DNA of 64,000 bases from Luteimonas marina (GCF_007859325.1 NZ_VOHK01000003.1:372001-436000), one strand, 5' to 3'; shown: positions 24,790-37,461, numbered from the stretch's first letter. Numbers and translations are program-made. The notes: generated by a model not told the origin, from the sequence alone.

Positions 24790-26124
24790 ATGACCGTCCG
24801 CCCCAGCGCGCTCGCCCTGACCCCGCTGCTGCTGTTCCTCGCCTTCTTCTTCGGCGCGGGGCTGTACTTCACCGCGCAGGGCGACGCGATGGGCTTCTAC
24901 CAGCTGCGCGCGCCGGTGGCGATCCTGCCCGCCCTGGCGCTGGCGGCGTGGCTGGCCTGGCGGCGCGCGCTCAAGCCCGGCGAGGTGCTGCTGCAGGGCA
25001 TGGGCGATCCCAACATCGTGCTGATGTGCCTGATCTTCCTGCTCGCGGGCGCGTTCGCCTACGTGTCCAAGGCCGTGGGCGCGGTCGACGCAGTGGTCTC
25101 GCTCGGCATCGGCGCGCTGCATCCGGCGCTGCTGCTGCCGGGGCTGTTCGCGATCGCCTGCCTGGTATCGCTGGCGATCGGCACCTCGATGGGCACCATC
25201 GCCGCGGTCGTGCCGATTGCGGTCGGCGTCGCCGACGCCGCGGGGCTGGACCGTGCGCTGGTGGTCGGCGGCGTGGTCGGCGGCGCGATGTTCGGCGACA
25301 ACCTCTCGGTGATCTCCGACACCACCATCGCCGCCACCCGCACCCAGGGCGCGCAGATGCGCGACAAGTTCCGCGAGAACTTCAAGATCGCCCTGCCGGC
25401 CGCGCTGGCGACGATGATGCTGCTCGGTTTCGCCGGCGACTCGGCGCCGGTGGAGGCCGAGACCACGGCCTCGGCCTGGCTGGCGCTGCCCTACCTGCTG
25501 GTGCTGGTACTGGCGCTCGCCGGGCTCGACGTGCTGCTGGTGCTCGGGATCGGGCTGGTGCTTGCCGGCGGGTTCGGCCTGGCGTTCGGCGACGACTACG
25601 ACCTGGTGCAGTACGCCGGCGACATCTGGATCGGCTTCGAGAGCATGATCGAGATCCTGCTGCTGTCGCTGCTGATCGGCGGCCTCGGTGCGCTGATGAA
25701 GGCCGGTGGCGGCCTCGACTGGCTGGCGCAGGTGATTGCGCGCTTCGCGCGCGGGCACCGCGGCCGGCGGACCGGCGAATTCAGCATCGCCGCGCTGTCG
25801 GCGACGGCGGACGTGTTCACCGCCAACAACACCGTCGCGATCCTGGTCGGCGGCAGCGTCGCCAGGGACATCGCCGAGCGCCACGACATCAGCCCGCGGC
25901 GCGCCGCCAGCCTGCTCGACATCTTCGCCTGCGTGCCACAGGGGCTGCTGCCCTACGGCGCGCAGATCCTGCTCGCCGCGTCGCTGGCGGCGGTCTCGCC
26001 GTTCGCGCTGGCCGGCAAGGTCTGGTACTGCTGGCTGCTGGCCCTGGTGGCGATCGGCTTCATGGTCTGGCCGTCGCGTACGCGGGCGGCCGACCGCCGC
26101 GCGATCGACGAGGCCCGCGCATAG
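24790..26124 (+). CDS. NhaC family Na+/H+ antiporter
   Basis: A 444-residue polytopic inner membrane protein with about 11 hydrophobic segments, in the NhaC/ArsB-like ion transporter superfamily. Recognisable parts are SLAIGTSMGTIAAVVPIAVG, the conserved GGAMFGDNLSVISDTTIAAT and ADVFTANNTVAILVGG, both central ion-path motifs of NhaC proteins. It likely exchanges sodium for protons; a role in amino acid or other sodium-coupled exchange is not excluded. The ATG has no strong ribosome site. A bidirectional hairpin follows 38 bp after its stop codon. Confidence 0.87.
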   Translation: MTVRPSALALTPLLLFLAFFFGAGLYFTAQGDAMGFYQLRAPVAILPALALAAWLAWRRALKPGEVLLQGMGDPNIVLMCLIFLLAGAFAYVSKAVGAVDAVVSLGIGALHPALLLPGLFAIACLVSLAIGTSMGTIAAVVPIAVGVADAAGLDRALVVGGVVGGAMFGDNLSVISDTTIAATRTQGAQMRDKFRENFKIALPAALATMMLLGFAGDSAPVEAETTASAWLALPYLLVLVLALAGLDVLLVLGIGLVLAGGFGLAFGDDYDLVQYAGDIWIGFESMIEILLLSLLIGGLGALMKAGGGLDWLAQVIARFARGHRGRRTGEFSIAALSATADVFTANNTVAILVGGSVARDIAERHDISPRRAASLLDIFACVPQGLLPYGAQILLAASLAAVSPFALAGKVWYCWLLALVAIGFMVWPSRTRAADRRAIDEARA

Positions 26125-26162
26125 GTCGGGGCTACGCCCCGACGCTCGCCTTCAGGCATGAA

Positions 26163-26184
26163 AAAGGGCGCCGAAGCGCCCTTT
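26163..26184. terminator. Bidirectional intrinsic terminator
   Basis: AAAGGGCGC and GCGCCCTTT pair perfectly across CGAA, with A and T runs at both edges. It lies between the convergent antiporter (+) and YccA (-) genes and can serve both. Confidence 0.85.
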
Positions 26185-26206
26185 CCCACGATCCCCGCGC
26201 GCCGCC

Positions 26207-26968
26207 TCAGTCGCGCGACTGCAGCTTCGCCAGCAGGCGCAGGAACTCGATGTACAGCCACACCAGCGTGACCATCAGGCCGAACGCGCCGTACCACTCC
26301 ATGTACTTCGGCGCGCCGTGCTCGACGCCGCTCTCGATGAAGTCGAAGTCGAGCACCAGGTTCAGCGCCGCGATCACGATCACGAACAGGCTGAAGCCGA
26401 TGCCGATCAGGCCGCTTTCGTGGATCAGCGGGATCCGGATGCCGAAGAAGCCCAGGGCGATCGTCGCCAGATACACCAGCGCGATGCCGCCGGTCGCCGC
26501 GACCACGCCGAGCTTGAAGTTCTCGGTGGCCTTGATCAGGCCGCTGCGGTAGGCGAACAGCAGCGCGAACAGGGTGCCGAAGGTCAGCATCACCGCCTGC
26601 ATCACGATGCCTTCGTACAGGTGGTTGTACAGCGCCGAGATCGCGCCGAGGAAGAAGCCCTCGACCAGCGCGTACAGCGGCGCCGTGACCGGCGACCACT
26701 CCTTCTTGAACGCGGTGACGATCGCCAGCACCAGGCCGCCGATCGCGCCGCCCCAGACATAGGCCGCGAAGCCCGGCGCCGGCGTGCCGTCCGGGCCCAG
26801 CGCCTGGCTCCAGGCGAAGGCAGCGGTGAGCACCGTCAGCAGCAGCAGGAAGCCGGTCTTGTTGACCGTGCCGTTGAGGGTCATCGCGTCGCCGTCGCGG
26901 GAGACGACCGCGCCGCTGCCGAGGTCGAGGAAGGTCGATTCTTTCAGTACCGGGTTGCCGCTGCGCAT
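26207..26968 (-). CDS. yccA: Bax inhibitor-1/YccA family membrane protein
   Basis: A 253-residue protein with seven hydrophobic helices. The N-terminal cytoplasmic tail (MRSGNPVLKESTFLDL) is typical of the longer YccA/YetJ-like subgroup of the BI-1 family. Motifs include YVWGGAIGGLVLAIVTAFKK and YGAFGLMVTLVWLYIEFLRL close to the C-terminus. E. coli YccA modulates FtsH proteolysis and other members leak calcium; which applies here is unknown. The start is the ATG at 26968; an upstream extension reads into the tRNA-Pro promoter. Confidence 0.9.
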   Translation of the reverse strand: MRSGNPVLKESTFLDLGSGAVVSRDGDAMTLNGTVNKTGFLLLLTVLTAAFAWSQALGPDGTPAPGFAAYVWGGAIGGLVLAIVTAFKKEWSPVTAPLYALVEGFFLGAISALYNHLYEGIVMQAVMLTFGTLFALLFAYRSGLIKATENFKLGVVAATGGIALVYLATIALGFFGIRIPLIHESGLIGIGFSLFVIVIAALNLVLDFDFIESGVEHGAPKYMEWYGAFGLMVTLVWLYIEFLRLLAKLQSRD

Positions 26969-27057
26969 GTCTGCCCTGTTCCGTTGGAGTTGGAGCCGTT
27001 CATGAGGATACACGGCCCGGATGGCGAATCGACGCAGGCCGTCCGCGGGTCCGCGCG

Positions 27058-27086
27058 TTGACACTGGTGGATGCGCTCGGGACAAT
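27058..27086 (+). promoter_or_regulatory. Promoter of the tRNA-Pro gene
   Basis: A perfect -35 TTGACA (27058-27063), a 17-bp spacer, and -10 GACAAT (27081-27086). The start point would fall about 50 bp before tRNA-Pro. It may also drive the following tRNA-Arg. Confidence 0.75.
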
Positions 27087-27143
27087 GTCCGACTGCGCCC
27101 GGCCCAGCCGGACGCGGGTCTGGATCGACCGCCCGTCGCCGGC

Positions 27144-27220
27144 CGGGGTATAGCGCAGTCTGGTAGCGCGCCTGCTTTGGGAGCAGGATGTCGGGGGTTC
27201 GAATCCCTCTACCCCGACCA
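27144..27220 (+). tRNA. tRNA-Pro(TGG)
   Basis: A 77-nt cloverleaf with acceptor pair CGGGGTA/TACCCCG, anticodon arm CCTGC-TTTGGGA-GCAGG giving TGG, the T arm GGGGGTTCGAATCCCTC, and an encoded CCA. Confidence 0.95.
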
Positions 27221-27254
27221 TCCGGCGTTGTCCGGGACGCTATCATGCGCGCAG

Positions 27255-27331
27255 GCGCCCGTAGCTCAACCGGATAGAGCACCGGCCTTCTAAGCCGGTG
27301 GTTGCAGGTTCGAGTCCTGCCGGGCGCGCCA
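27255..27331 (+). tRNA. tRNA-Arg(TCT)
   Basis: A 77-nt cloverleaf with acceptor GCGCCCG/CGGGCGC, anticodon loop CTTCTAA giving TCT, T loop TTCGAGT and encoded CCA. It is 34 bp after tRNA-Pro and probably shares its transcript. Confidence 0.95.
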
Positions 27332-27463
27332 TGTCGGAGCATGGCTGCCGTGCCGGAGTCCAGGCGCGGTCGCGTGTGTCGGAAATCAATCGCCGGTGCT
27401 GCCTGTTCGGGGCACGGGCGGGGAGATCGGGGCGGTGCTCCGGTATCCTGTGCAGGTTCCAGT

Positions 27464-27541
27464 GGTGGCTGTAGCTCAGTTGGTTAGAGTCCTGGATTGT
27501 GATTCCAGATGTCGGGGGTTCGAGTCCCCTCAGCCACCCCA
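27464..27541 (+). tRNA. tRNA-His(GTG)
   Basis: A 78-nt cloverleaf with the extra G(-1) at 27464 opposite the discriminator C, as required for histidine tRNA. Acceptor GTGGCTG/CAGCCAC, anticodon loop TTGTGAT giving GTG, encoded CCA. Confidence 0.95.
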
Positions 27542-27572
27542 TCTTCGTCCGGCCGCGTTCCCTGCGGGGTGG

Positions 27573-27600
27573 TTGCCGGATGGCGTGCATTTGTTACAAT
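27573..27600 (+). promoter_or_regulatory. Promoter of the tRNA-Lys gene
   Basis: -35 TTGCCG (27573-27578) and -10 TACAAT (27595-27600) with a 16-bp spacer, ending 15 bp before the mature tRNA. Confidence 0.65.
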
Positions 27601-27615
27601 GCGCGCCCGTTTTGC

Positions 27616-27691
27616 GGGCCGTTAGCTCAGTTGGTAGAGCAGTTGACTCTTAATCAATAGGTCCAAGGTTCGAATCCTTGACGGCCCACCA
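27616..27691 (+). tRNA. tRNA-Lys(CTT)
   Basis: A 76-nt cloverleaf with acceptor GGGCCGT/ACGGCCC and anticodon loop CTCTTAA giving CTT. It is close to the E. coli lysine tRNA except for the C34. CCA is encoded. Its 3' 25 bases are duplicated 138 bp downstream. Confidence 0.95.
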
Positions 27692-27700
27692 GTTCGACGA
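27667..27700 (+). repeat. Direct repeat, copy 1: 3' end of tRNA-Lys plus flank
   Basis: A 34-bp block from the T arm of tRNA-Lys through CCA and the next nine bases is repeated exactly at 27805-27838. The distance is 138 bp, and the similarity runs on through the terminator that follows each copy. Confidence 0.9.
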
Positions 27701-27702
27701 AT

Positions 27703-27726
27703 CGCCCGGCTTTGGCCGGGCGTTTT
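27703..27726 (+). terminator. Terminator of tRNA-Lys
   Basis: CGCCCGGC pairs with GCCGGGCG across TTTG and is followed by TTTT. Confidence 0.8.
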
Positions 27727-27804
27727 CGTTTCCGGGCCTTTCACCGCAAGGGCGCGCGGCGGCGCGTTCCACATCCGGGTGGACGGAGGGGGTCGCTGCG
27801 GCGC

Positions 27805-27838
27805 GGTTCGAATCCTTGACGGCCCACCAGTTCGACGA
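27805..27838 (+). repeat. Direct repeat, copy 2: tRNA-Lys 3' fragment
   Basis: An exact 34-bp copy of 27667-27700. No acceptor, D or anticodon arm precedes it, so it is a remnant and not a second tRNA gene. Confidence 0.9.
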
Positions 27839-27840
27839 AA

Positions 27841-27864
27841 CACCCGGCTTCGGCCGGGTGTTTT
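27841..27864 (+). terminator. Second terminator, duplicated with compensating changes
   Basis: CACCCGGC pairs with GCCGGGTG across a TTCG tetraloop, then TTTT. Compared with the first copy, a G-C pair has become an A-T pair on both sides of the stem, so the fold has been kept. Confidence 0.8.
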
Positions 27865-27947
27865 CGTTTCCGGGGCGGGGGCTCATGTCCGGTCGCGGCT
27901 GAGCCGTTCCCGCAAGACATGGGCCGGACCGATAAGATTCACCGCGA

Positions 27948-28032
<85 letters not shown>

Positions 28033-28245
28033 GCAATAGCTCGGGCAGGCCCTCCCGCCGCAGGCAGGGAAGGCGGGGTACCGGTGAAAATGCCCGCACA
28101 CTCTGGCGGCCAACCCCGGATTCCGCCAAAATATCCCGTTCCGCCGGCCGTTCCCGCCGACCTGTCCATTCAGGTCTCCGGGCGCCCGGCACGTCATCCG
28201 GATCAAGAAAGCAGCGGCGATGGCCGCGCGGCAGGAGTTGAGTCA

Positions 28246-29553
28246 ATGCAAGTGTCGGTCGAATCCCTGGGCAGCCTCGAGCGCCGCCTGACGTTCCGCC
28301 TGCCGTCGGAACGGCTCGAATCCCAAGTGGGCGGGCGCCTGCGCGAGATCGCGCGCACGGCCCGGATCAAGGGCTTCCGCCCCGGCAAGGTGCCGGCCAA
28401 GGTCATCGAGCAGCGCTACGGCCAGCAGGTCCGGGCCGAGGTGCTCGACGGCCTGCTGCAGGAAGGTTTCAACGAGGCCGTGCGCGACAACGAGCTGCGC
28501 CTCGCCGGCCAGCCGAAGATCGAGCCGAGCGAGGACAAGGGCGAGGGCGAACTGGCCTACACCGCCACCTTCGAGGTCGTGCCGGACTTCGGCGACATCG
28601 ACATGTCCAAGCTCAGCGTCGTGCGCCACACCTCCGAGGTGACCGAGGAGGACATCGACCGCATGATCGAGAACCTGCGCCTGCAGCGCCGCAGCTGGAG
28701 CGCGGTGACGCGCCCGGCGCAGGCCGGCGACGCAGTGGACGTCGAGACCTGGTCGCAGGTCGGCGACGCGCGCCTGCCGGCCGAAGGCGCCGAGCGCGGC
28801 GTGACCGTGCTCGGCTCGGGCGCGATGTTCAAGGACATCGAGGATGCGCTGGTCGGCATCGAGAAGGACGGCGAGAAGACCGTCGAGGTCACCTTCCCGG
28901 CGGACTGGCGCCAGCCCGCGCTGGCCGGCAAGACCGCGCAGGTGCACCTGAAGGCCGAGCAGGTCTCGGAGCAGCAGCTGCCCGAGGTCGATGCCGCCTT
29001 CATCCGCAGCTTCGGCGTCAAGAGCGGCGACATGGACCAGTTCCGCGCCGACATCCGCACCAACCTCGAGCGCGAGCTCAAGGGCGCGCTGATGAACCGC
29101 CTGCGTCGCGAGGTCGGCGAGCAACTGGTGTCGGTGTACGCCGGCGTCGAGCTGCCGCCGAAGCTGGTGGAGAGCGAGGCCCGCTCGCTGCTGGCGCAGC
29201 AGGTCGAGCAGGCCCGCCGCAACGGCCGCGACCCGGGTCCGGTGCCGGCCGACGCGCACCAGGGCTTCATGGAGCCGGCGCGCAAGCGCGTGCTGGTCGG
29301 GCTGCTGGTGGGCGAGGTGGCGCGCCGCAATTCGCTGATCCTCGACCCCAAGCGCCTGAACGAACACCTGCGCCTGATCGCCTCGACCTACGAAGAGCCG
29401 CAGCAGGTCATTGATTTGTACCAGAACGACCGCCAGTTGATGTCGGGACTGCAGAACCGGGTGATGGAGGAGCAGGTGATCGACTGGATTGCCGAGCGCG
29501 CCCAGCATACCGAGCAGCCGCTGACGTTCCAGGAAGCGATCCTGCCGCAATAA
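28246..29553 (+). CDS. tig: Trigger factor
   Basis: Ribosome-bound chaperone and prolyl isomerase that meets nascent chains at the exit tunnel. The 435-residue product has the ribosome-docking loop with the signature [14 protein letters not shown] (about residues 42-55), a divergent FKBP-like domain (about 150-245) and the helical C-terminal arms that hold substrates. The ATG at 28246 follows CAGGAG at a good distance; the frame is open further upstream only through the tRNA-Leu region. It heads the classic tig-clpP-clpX-lon order. Confidence 0.96.
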   Translation: MQVSVESLGSLERRLTFRLPSERLESQVGGRLREIARTARIKGFRPGKVPAKVIEQRYGQQVRAEVLDGLLQEGFNEAVRDNELRLAGQPKIEPSEDKGEGELAYTATFEVVPDFGDIDMSKLSVVRHTSEVTEEDIDRMIENLRLQRRSWSAVTRPAQAGDAVDVETWSQVGDARLPAEGAERGVTVLGSGAMFKDIEDALVGIEKDGEKTVEVTFPADWRQPALAGKTAQVHLKAEQVSEQQLPEVDAAFIRSFGVKSGDMDQFRADIRTNLERELKGALMNRLRREVGEQLVSVYAGVELPPKLVESEARSLLAQQVEQARRNGRDPGPVPADAHQGFMEPARKRVLVGLLVGEVARRNSLILDPKRLNEHLRLIASTYEEPQQVIDLYQNDRQLMSGLQNRVMEEQVIDWIAERAQHTEQPLTFQEAILPQ

Positions 29554-29627
29554 GGTGGCGGAGCGCCCCGGGCGCGCCGCTCCCGGCTCCGGCCGGCCGT
29601 CGATCCCCGCAACCGAGAAGACAATCC

Positions 29628-30257
29628 ATGAGCAGCTACGAGACCAAGGCCCTCAACCTCGTCCCGATGGTGGTCGAACAGACCAGCCGCGGCGAGCGCG
29701 CCTACGACATCTACTCGCGCCTGCTGAAGGAGCGGGTGATCTTCCTGGTCGGCGGCATCGACGACTACATGGCCAACGTGATCGTCGCCCAGCTGCTGTT
29801 CCTCGAGGCCGAGAACCCCGAGAAGGACATCAACCTGTACATCAACTCCCCGGGCGGGATAGTGACTGCGGGCATGGCGATCTACGACACCATGCAGTTC
29901 ATCAAGCCCGACGTGAGCACGATCTGCGTCGGCCAGGCGGCCAGCATGGGCGCGCTGCTGCTGGCGGCGGGCGCGGCCGGCAAGCGCTACGCACTGCCCA
30001 ATTCGCGGGTGATGATCCACCAGCCGCTGGGCGGCTTCCAGGGCCAGGCGACCGACATCGACATCCACGCCCGCGAGATCCTGTCGATGAAGCAGCGCCT
30101 GAACGAGATCCTGGCCCGCCACACCGGCCAGTCGATCGAGACCATCGCCAGCGACACCGAGCGCGACAACTTCAAGAGCGCCGAGGCCGCCCGCGAATAC
30201 GGGCTGGTCGACCAGGTCCTCGAGCGGCGTCCGGAAGAGTCGATTCAGCCTGCTTAA
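29628..30257 (+). CDS. clpP: ClpP protease proteolytic subunit
   Basis: Serine protease subunit that forms the two-ring chamber used by ClpX or ClpA. The 209-residue product has the full triad: Ser106 in [13 protein letters not shown], His131 in [11 protein letters not shown] and Asp180 in SDTERDNF. It carries a short propeptide region ([18 protein letters not shown]) before the mature N-terminus. It lies 74 bp after tig and 105 bp before clpX. Confidence 0.97.
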   Translation: MSSYETKALNLVPMVVEQTSRGERAYDIYSRLLKERVIFLVGGIDDYMANVIVAQLLFLEAENPEKDINLYINSPGGIVTAGMAIYDTMQFIKPDVSTICVGQAASMGALLLAAGAAGKRYALPNSRVMIHQPLGGFQGQATDIDIHAREILSMKQRLNEILARHTGQSIETIASDTERDNFKSAEAAREYGLVDQVLERRPEESIQPA

Positions 30258-30362
30258 GTAGTTGATAAAAAAAGGAAATAGTGTCCCGGTTGTGCGGCCC
30301 TTGCACCGCCGGGCGCTGTGCTATTCTCGAACCGTGACCGCAGCAGCAAGACAGATCCATTC

Positions 30363-31649
<1,287 letters not shown>

Positions 31650-31712
31650 CCTGTTCCGGCGTCCTGAATGGAACAGCGACGCCGGCATTCCTGCCGTCGA
31701 CAGCACAGAAGC

Positions 31713-31797
31713 CGTCATCCCCGCGAAGGCGGGGACCCAGCGTCTTTGCGCGCGCGAGAATGAAAGACACTGGATCCCCGCCTTCGCGGGGACGACG
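31713..31797. repeat. Family A paired palindromic repeat (copy 6)
   Basis: Arms CGTCATCCCCGCGAAGGCGG and CCCCGCCTTCGCGGGGACGA with the ACCCAGCGTCTTTG/AAAGACACTGGAT inner borders. It separates clpX from the lon promoter. Confidence 0.9.
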
Positions 31798-31884
31798 GCT
31801 TCCTCGCGGCGGAACATCCGCTGTCCGGATTGAGCGCCTCCTGACGACCGTCCGCGACCCGGGACGCTGCGTTCGTCCGGACCG

Positions 31885-31913
31885 CTTGCATCGCCGCGCG
31901 CCGGGCCCCATAA
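31885..31913 (+). promoter_or_regulatory. Sigma-32 type heat-shock promoter of lon
   Basis: -35 CTTGCAT (consensus CTTGAAA) and -10 CCCCATAA (consensus CCCCATNT) with a 14-bp spacer, about 60 bp before the lon start. Confidence 0.65.
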
Positions 31914-31973
31914 CGGAATCCTGCGGGCGGCCGCCGCGCCGGCGCCGTCCAACCGTTTTCCATGGAACCTGCA

Positions 31974-34421
<2,448 letters not shown>

Positions 34422-34644
34422 GCAGGCATCGGCGTCGCGATTCACGCAATGCTCACGAAATCCAATCGCGGGCGCGCGGATCGCCGCGGAAGCCGGCGCC
34501 AAGGTCGTATTCGGCGCCGGCAGCGCGTAAAATGCGCCGGATTCGCGCATTGATCCTCATGGCCGGGCGGCGCCGCGGGATTTCCCGTGGACGGGTCCGG
34601 TCCCCAGCAAGGCGGGCCACGCGCCCGCACACGGAGTGTCCAAC

Positions 34645-34923
34645 ATGCCAGTGAACAAGAGTGAATTGATCGACCAGGTCGCCGAGAAGGCGGGTCTGTC
34701 CAAGGCCGACGCGGGTCGTGCCCTCGACGCCGTGATCGATGCGGTGACCGCGGCGCTCAAGCGCGGCGACGCCGTCAACCTGGTCGGCTTCGGCTCCTTC
34801 TCGGTCAAGGCGCGCGCCGCCCGCACCGGCCTGAACCCGCGCACCAAGGAAGCCATCCAGATCCCGGCCTCCAACAATCCGGTGTTCAAGGCTGGCAAAG
34901 CGCTCAAGGATGCCGTAAACTGA
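34645..34923 (+). CDS. hupB: DNA-binding protein HU-beta
   Basis: A 92-residue nucleoid protein that bends DNA as a dimer. It starts [20 protein letters not shown] and has the arm region with the DNA-contacting [22 protein letters not shown], including the Pro at the tip. The ATG at 34645 has CGGAG seven bases upstream; a GTG nine bases earlier is in frame but less likely. A TAAAAT at 34528-34533 may be the -10 of its own promoter, with a poor -35. It follows lon, as in most proteobacteria. Confidence 0.95.
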   Translation: MPVNKSELIDQVAEKAGLSKADAGRALDAVIDAVTAALKRGDAVNLVGFGSFSVKARAARTGLNPRTKEAIQIPASNNPVFKAGKALKDAVN

Positions 34924-34944
34924 TCGGCTCCTGAGTTCCCTTAC

Positions 34945-35019
34945 GGGTGCTTAGCTCAGCGGTAGAGCGTCTCCTTTACACGGAGAGGGTCGGGGGTTCG
35001 AAACCCTCAGCACCCACCA
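34945..35019 (+). tRNA. tRNA-Val(TAC)
   Basis: A 75-nt cloverleaf with acceptor GGGTGCT/AGCACCC, anticodon stem TCTCC/GGAGA with loop TTTACAC giving TAC, and encoded CCA. It starts 22 bp after hupB. Confidence 0.95.
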
Positions 35020-35055
35020 GGGGAGGCTGGAACCGCAGCAAGGTTTTCAAGGCGC

Positions 35056-35132
35056 GGAGCGGTAGTTCAGCTGGTTAGAATGCTGGCCTGTCACGCCGGA
35101 GGTCGCGGGTTCGAGTCCCGTCCGCTCCGCCA
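35056..35132 (+). tRNA. tRNA-Asp(GTC)
   Basis: A 77-nt cloverleaf with acceptor GGAGCGG/CCGCTCC, anticodon loop CTGTCAC giving GTC, and encoded CCA. It is 37 bp after tRNA-Val. Confidence 0.95.
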
Positions 35133-35140
35133 TCGATTCG

Positions 35141-35174
35141 ACGAACCCCGCAGCGATGCGGGGTTCGTTTTTTT
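35141..35174 (+). terminator. Intrinsic terminator of the tRNA-Val/tRNA-Asp transcript
   Basis: ACGAACCCCGCA pairs perfectly with TGCGGGGTTCGT across GCGA and ends in a run of seven T. Confidence 0.9.
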
Positions 35175-35272
35175 CGGCCCCGGAGTTCCGGCAGGCCGCC
35201 CGGCGCGCCCGGGCCCGCGGCATGCGGTTAAACTGTGCGGCTACGTCCCGAGCCGCTCCGAGCCGCCCGCCC

Positions 35273-37249
35273 ATGCTGCAAGTCCTCCGAGAAAAGATGT
35301 CCGGCTGGATCGCGATCGTCATCGTCGCGCTCCTCGCCATTCCGTTCGCGTTCTTCGGCATGGAGCAGTACCTGTTCCAGAGCGGCGCCAACTACGCCGC
35401 CAAGGTCGAGGTGCAGCCGTCCTGGTGGCGCTCGGCGCCGGACTGGTGGCTGGTGCGCAAGTTCGCGTGGCAGTCGGAGGAAGTCAGCCCCGAGGAGTTC
35501 CGCAATGCCTTCGAGAACGAGCGCCAGCGGCGGCGCCAGGTCGAGGGCGAGCAGTTCGACGCGCGCGCGTTCGAATCGCCCGAGACCAAGCGCGAGATCC
35601 TCGAGGCGCTGATCGACCAGAGGGCGCTGAAGCTGGCCGCGGTGCGCGACGGCATGGTCGTCGGCGACACCCAGGTGCGCGAGGAGATCAACGCGATCCC
35701 CGCGTTCCAGGTCGACGGACAGTTCGACCAGCAGCGCTACATGCTGACGCTGCAGGCGCAGGGCTATACGCCGCAGGGCTTCCAGGAACTGGTGCGCAAC
35801 GACCTGCAGGCGGCGCTGCTGCGCGGGCAGGTCGCGCAGTCGGCGTTCACCACGCCGGGCGAGACCGAGCGGATGATGCAACTGCTGGGCGAGCGCCGCG
35901 ACGTGTCGTTCGTCGTGCTGCCGGCGCCGGCAGCGGATACCGCGGCGGTCAGCGCCAAGGAGATCCAGGACTGGTACGACGCGCACCGCAACGAATACCG
36001 CGCGCCGGAGCGGGTGACCCTCGAATACGTGGAGATCGACGACAGCGCGCTGCCGCCCGTGGCCGAGCCCGACGAAGCCGCGCTGCGCCAGCGCTACGAG
36101 CAGGAAAAGACGCGCTTCGTCGAACCCGAGCAGCGCCTGGTCTCGCACATCCTGGTTCCGGTGGAAGAGGGCGCGGACGCCGCGGTGCAGAAGGCGGCGC
36201 AGGACAAGGCGCAGCAGCTCGCGCAGCAGGCGCGGCAGCCGGACGCCGACTTCGCGGAACTGGCCAAGGCCAATCCGGGCGATCCGGGATCGGCGGCCAA
36301 CGGCGGCGACCTGGGCTGGATCCGCCAGGATGGCGCCATGGTCAAGCCGTTCGAGGACGCGGTGTTCGCGGCGCAGGCGGGCAGCATCAGCGATCCGGTC
36401 AAGAGCCCCTTCGGCTGGCACGTGATCCAGCTGCGCGAGATCCAGGCCGGCCACCAGGTGCCGTTCGAGCAGGTGCGCGAGACGCTGGCGCAGGAACAGG
36501 CGCAGGCCGACCGCGAGCGCGCGTTCAACGATCTGGTCGGCGGCTTCGTCGACGAGGTCTACCGCAATCCGACCGAACTGACCGCGGCGGCTAAGCAGGC
36601 CGGTCTCGAGGTGAAGACGGCGGGTCCGATCGCGCGCGGCGAGGGCGAGGGCGTGGTCGCGATGCCGGCGGTGCAGCGTGCGGCGTTCTCCGACAGCCTC
36701 GTGCAGGATGGCACCGTCAGCGATCCGATCGAGGTCGGGCCGGACCGCAACGTGCTGATCCGCGTGGCCAGCCACGAGCCCGAGCGCGCGCTGACGGTCA
36801 ACGAGGCGCGCGAGGCGATCGTCGCGGCGATCCGCGGCGATCGTGCCCGCAAGCGCGTGGAGGCCGATGCGCAGGCACTGGTCGAAAAGCTCGAGGCCGG
36901 CGAGAGCCTGCAGGCGCTGGCGGACGCGCGCTCGCTGCAGCGGCAGAACATGCTCGGCGTGCCGCGCGGCGCGCCGGTGCCCGACGCGGCGGCCGCAGAA
37001 GCCTATTTCCGCGCGCCGGTGCCGGCCGAGGGCAAGGTCTCGCCGGGCAAGGTGGCGCTGCCCGACGGCGGCTTCGTGGTGTTCACCGTGGACAAGGTCA
37101 CGCCGGGCGACACCAAGGAAGCGACGGACGCCGAGCGCGACATGTTCCGGCAGCAGATGGCGGCGCTGCTCGGCCGCGAGGACGCGGACACCATGCTGCG
37201 CGCGCTGCGCCGGCAGATGAAGGTGACGGTGGTCGAGTCGCGGCTGTAG
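35273..37249 (+). CDS. ppiD: Periplasmic folding factor PpiD (SurA-N/PpiC peptidylprolyl isomerase)
   Basis: A membrane-anchored chaperone of 658 residues that helps newly exported proteins near the Sec translocon. One N-terminal membrane anchor (about residues 10-29, WIAIVIVALLAIPFAFFGM) is followed by SurA-like helices, a parvulin domain (RLVSHILVPVEE to FGWHVIQLREIQ, about 295-400) and a second degenerate parvulin-like segment. The first domain keeps GGDLGWIRQ and FGWHVI. The start is the ATG at 35273 because the open frame upstream has no homology. A strong hairpin terminator follows 20 bp after the stop. Confidence 0.94.
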   Translation: MLQVLREKMSGWIAIVIVALLAIPFAFFGMEQYLFQSGANYAAKVEVQPSWWRSAPDWWLVRKFAWQSEEVSPEEFRNAFENERQRRRQVEGEQFDARAFESPETKREILEALIDQRALKLAAVRDGMVVGDTQVREEINAIPAFQVDGQFDQQRYMLTLQAQGYTPQGFQELVRNDLQAALLRGQVAQSAFTTPGETERMMQLLGERRDVSFVVLPAPAADTAAVSAKEIQDWYDAHRNEYRAPERVTLEYVEIDDSALPPVAEPDEAALRQRYEQEKTRFVEPEQRLVSHILVPVEEGADAAVQKAAQDKAQQLAQQARQPDADFAELAKANPGDPGSAANGGDLGWIRQDGAMVKPFEDAVFAAQAGSISDPVKSPFGWHVIQLREIQAGHQVPFEQVRETLAQEQAQADRERAFNDLVGGFVDEVYRNPTELTAAAKQAGLEVKTAGPIARGEGEGVVAMPAVQRAAFSDSLVQDGTVSDPIEVGPDRNVLIRVASHEPERALTVNEAREAIVAAIRGDRARKRVEADAQALVEKLEAGESLQALADARSLQRQNMLGVPRGAPVPDAAAAEAYFRAPVPAEGKVSPGKVALPDGGFVVFTVDKVTPGDTKEATDAERDMFRQQMAALLGREDADTMLRALRRQMKVTVVESRL

Positions 37250-37269
37250 CGGCTGGCGTCATGCGCATG

Positions 37270-37297
37270 AAAAAGCCCGGCGATTGCCGGGCTTTTT
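37270..37297 (+). terminator. Intrinsic terminator of ppiD
   Basis: AAAAAGCCCGGC pairs with GCCGGGCTTTTT across GATT, giving U-rich ends on both strands. Confidence 0.9.
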
Positions 37298-37340
37298 CAT
37301 GATCGTCATCCTGCAATGCCTGCCATCCCGAACGCCGTGC

Positions 37341-37418
37341 TTGTCATCCCGAACGTAGTGAGGGATCTGCTCCAGGGCGGGAAGCAAGAGCAGATCCCTC
37401 ACTGCGTTCGGGATGACA
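37341..37418. repeat. Family B paired palindromic repeat (copy 3)
   Basis: Arms TTGTCATCCCGAACGTAGTG and CACTGCGTTCGGGATGACAG. A partial third arm (GCCATCCCGAACGCCGTG) lies just before it at 37321. It separates ppiD from the convergent fabI gene. Confidence 0.85.
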
Positions 37419-37461
37419 GCTTTTCGCGCGTCGCGCCACCCGCAGAGTCAGGGCATCGGAC

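Larger units (their letters stand above)
31650..31973. other. 324-bp gap between clpX and lon
   Basis: No gene is seen. It holds a family A palindrome pair (31713-31797) and a heat-shock type promoter (31885-31913). Confidence 0.7.

Noticed and set aside
26944-27590. Short open frames over the tRNA genes
   Set aside because: They read through tRNA genes on either strand and have no protein features.
27805-27838. A second tRNA-Lys gene
   Set aside because: Only the T arm, acceptor 3' strand and CCA are present. The upstream bases cannot form the acceptor 5' strand, D arm or anticodon arm.
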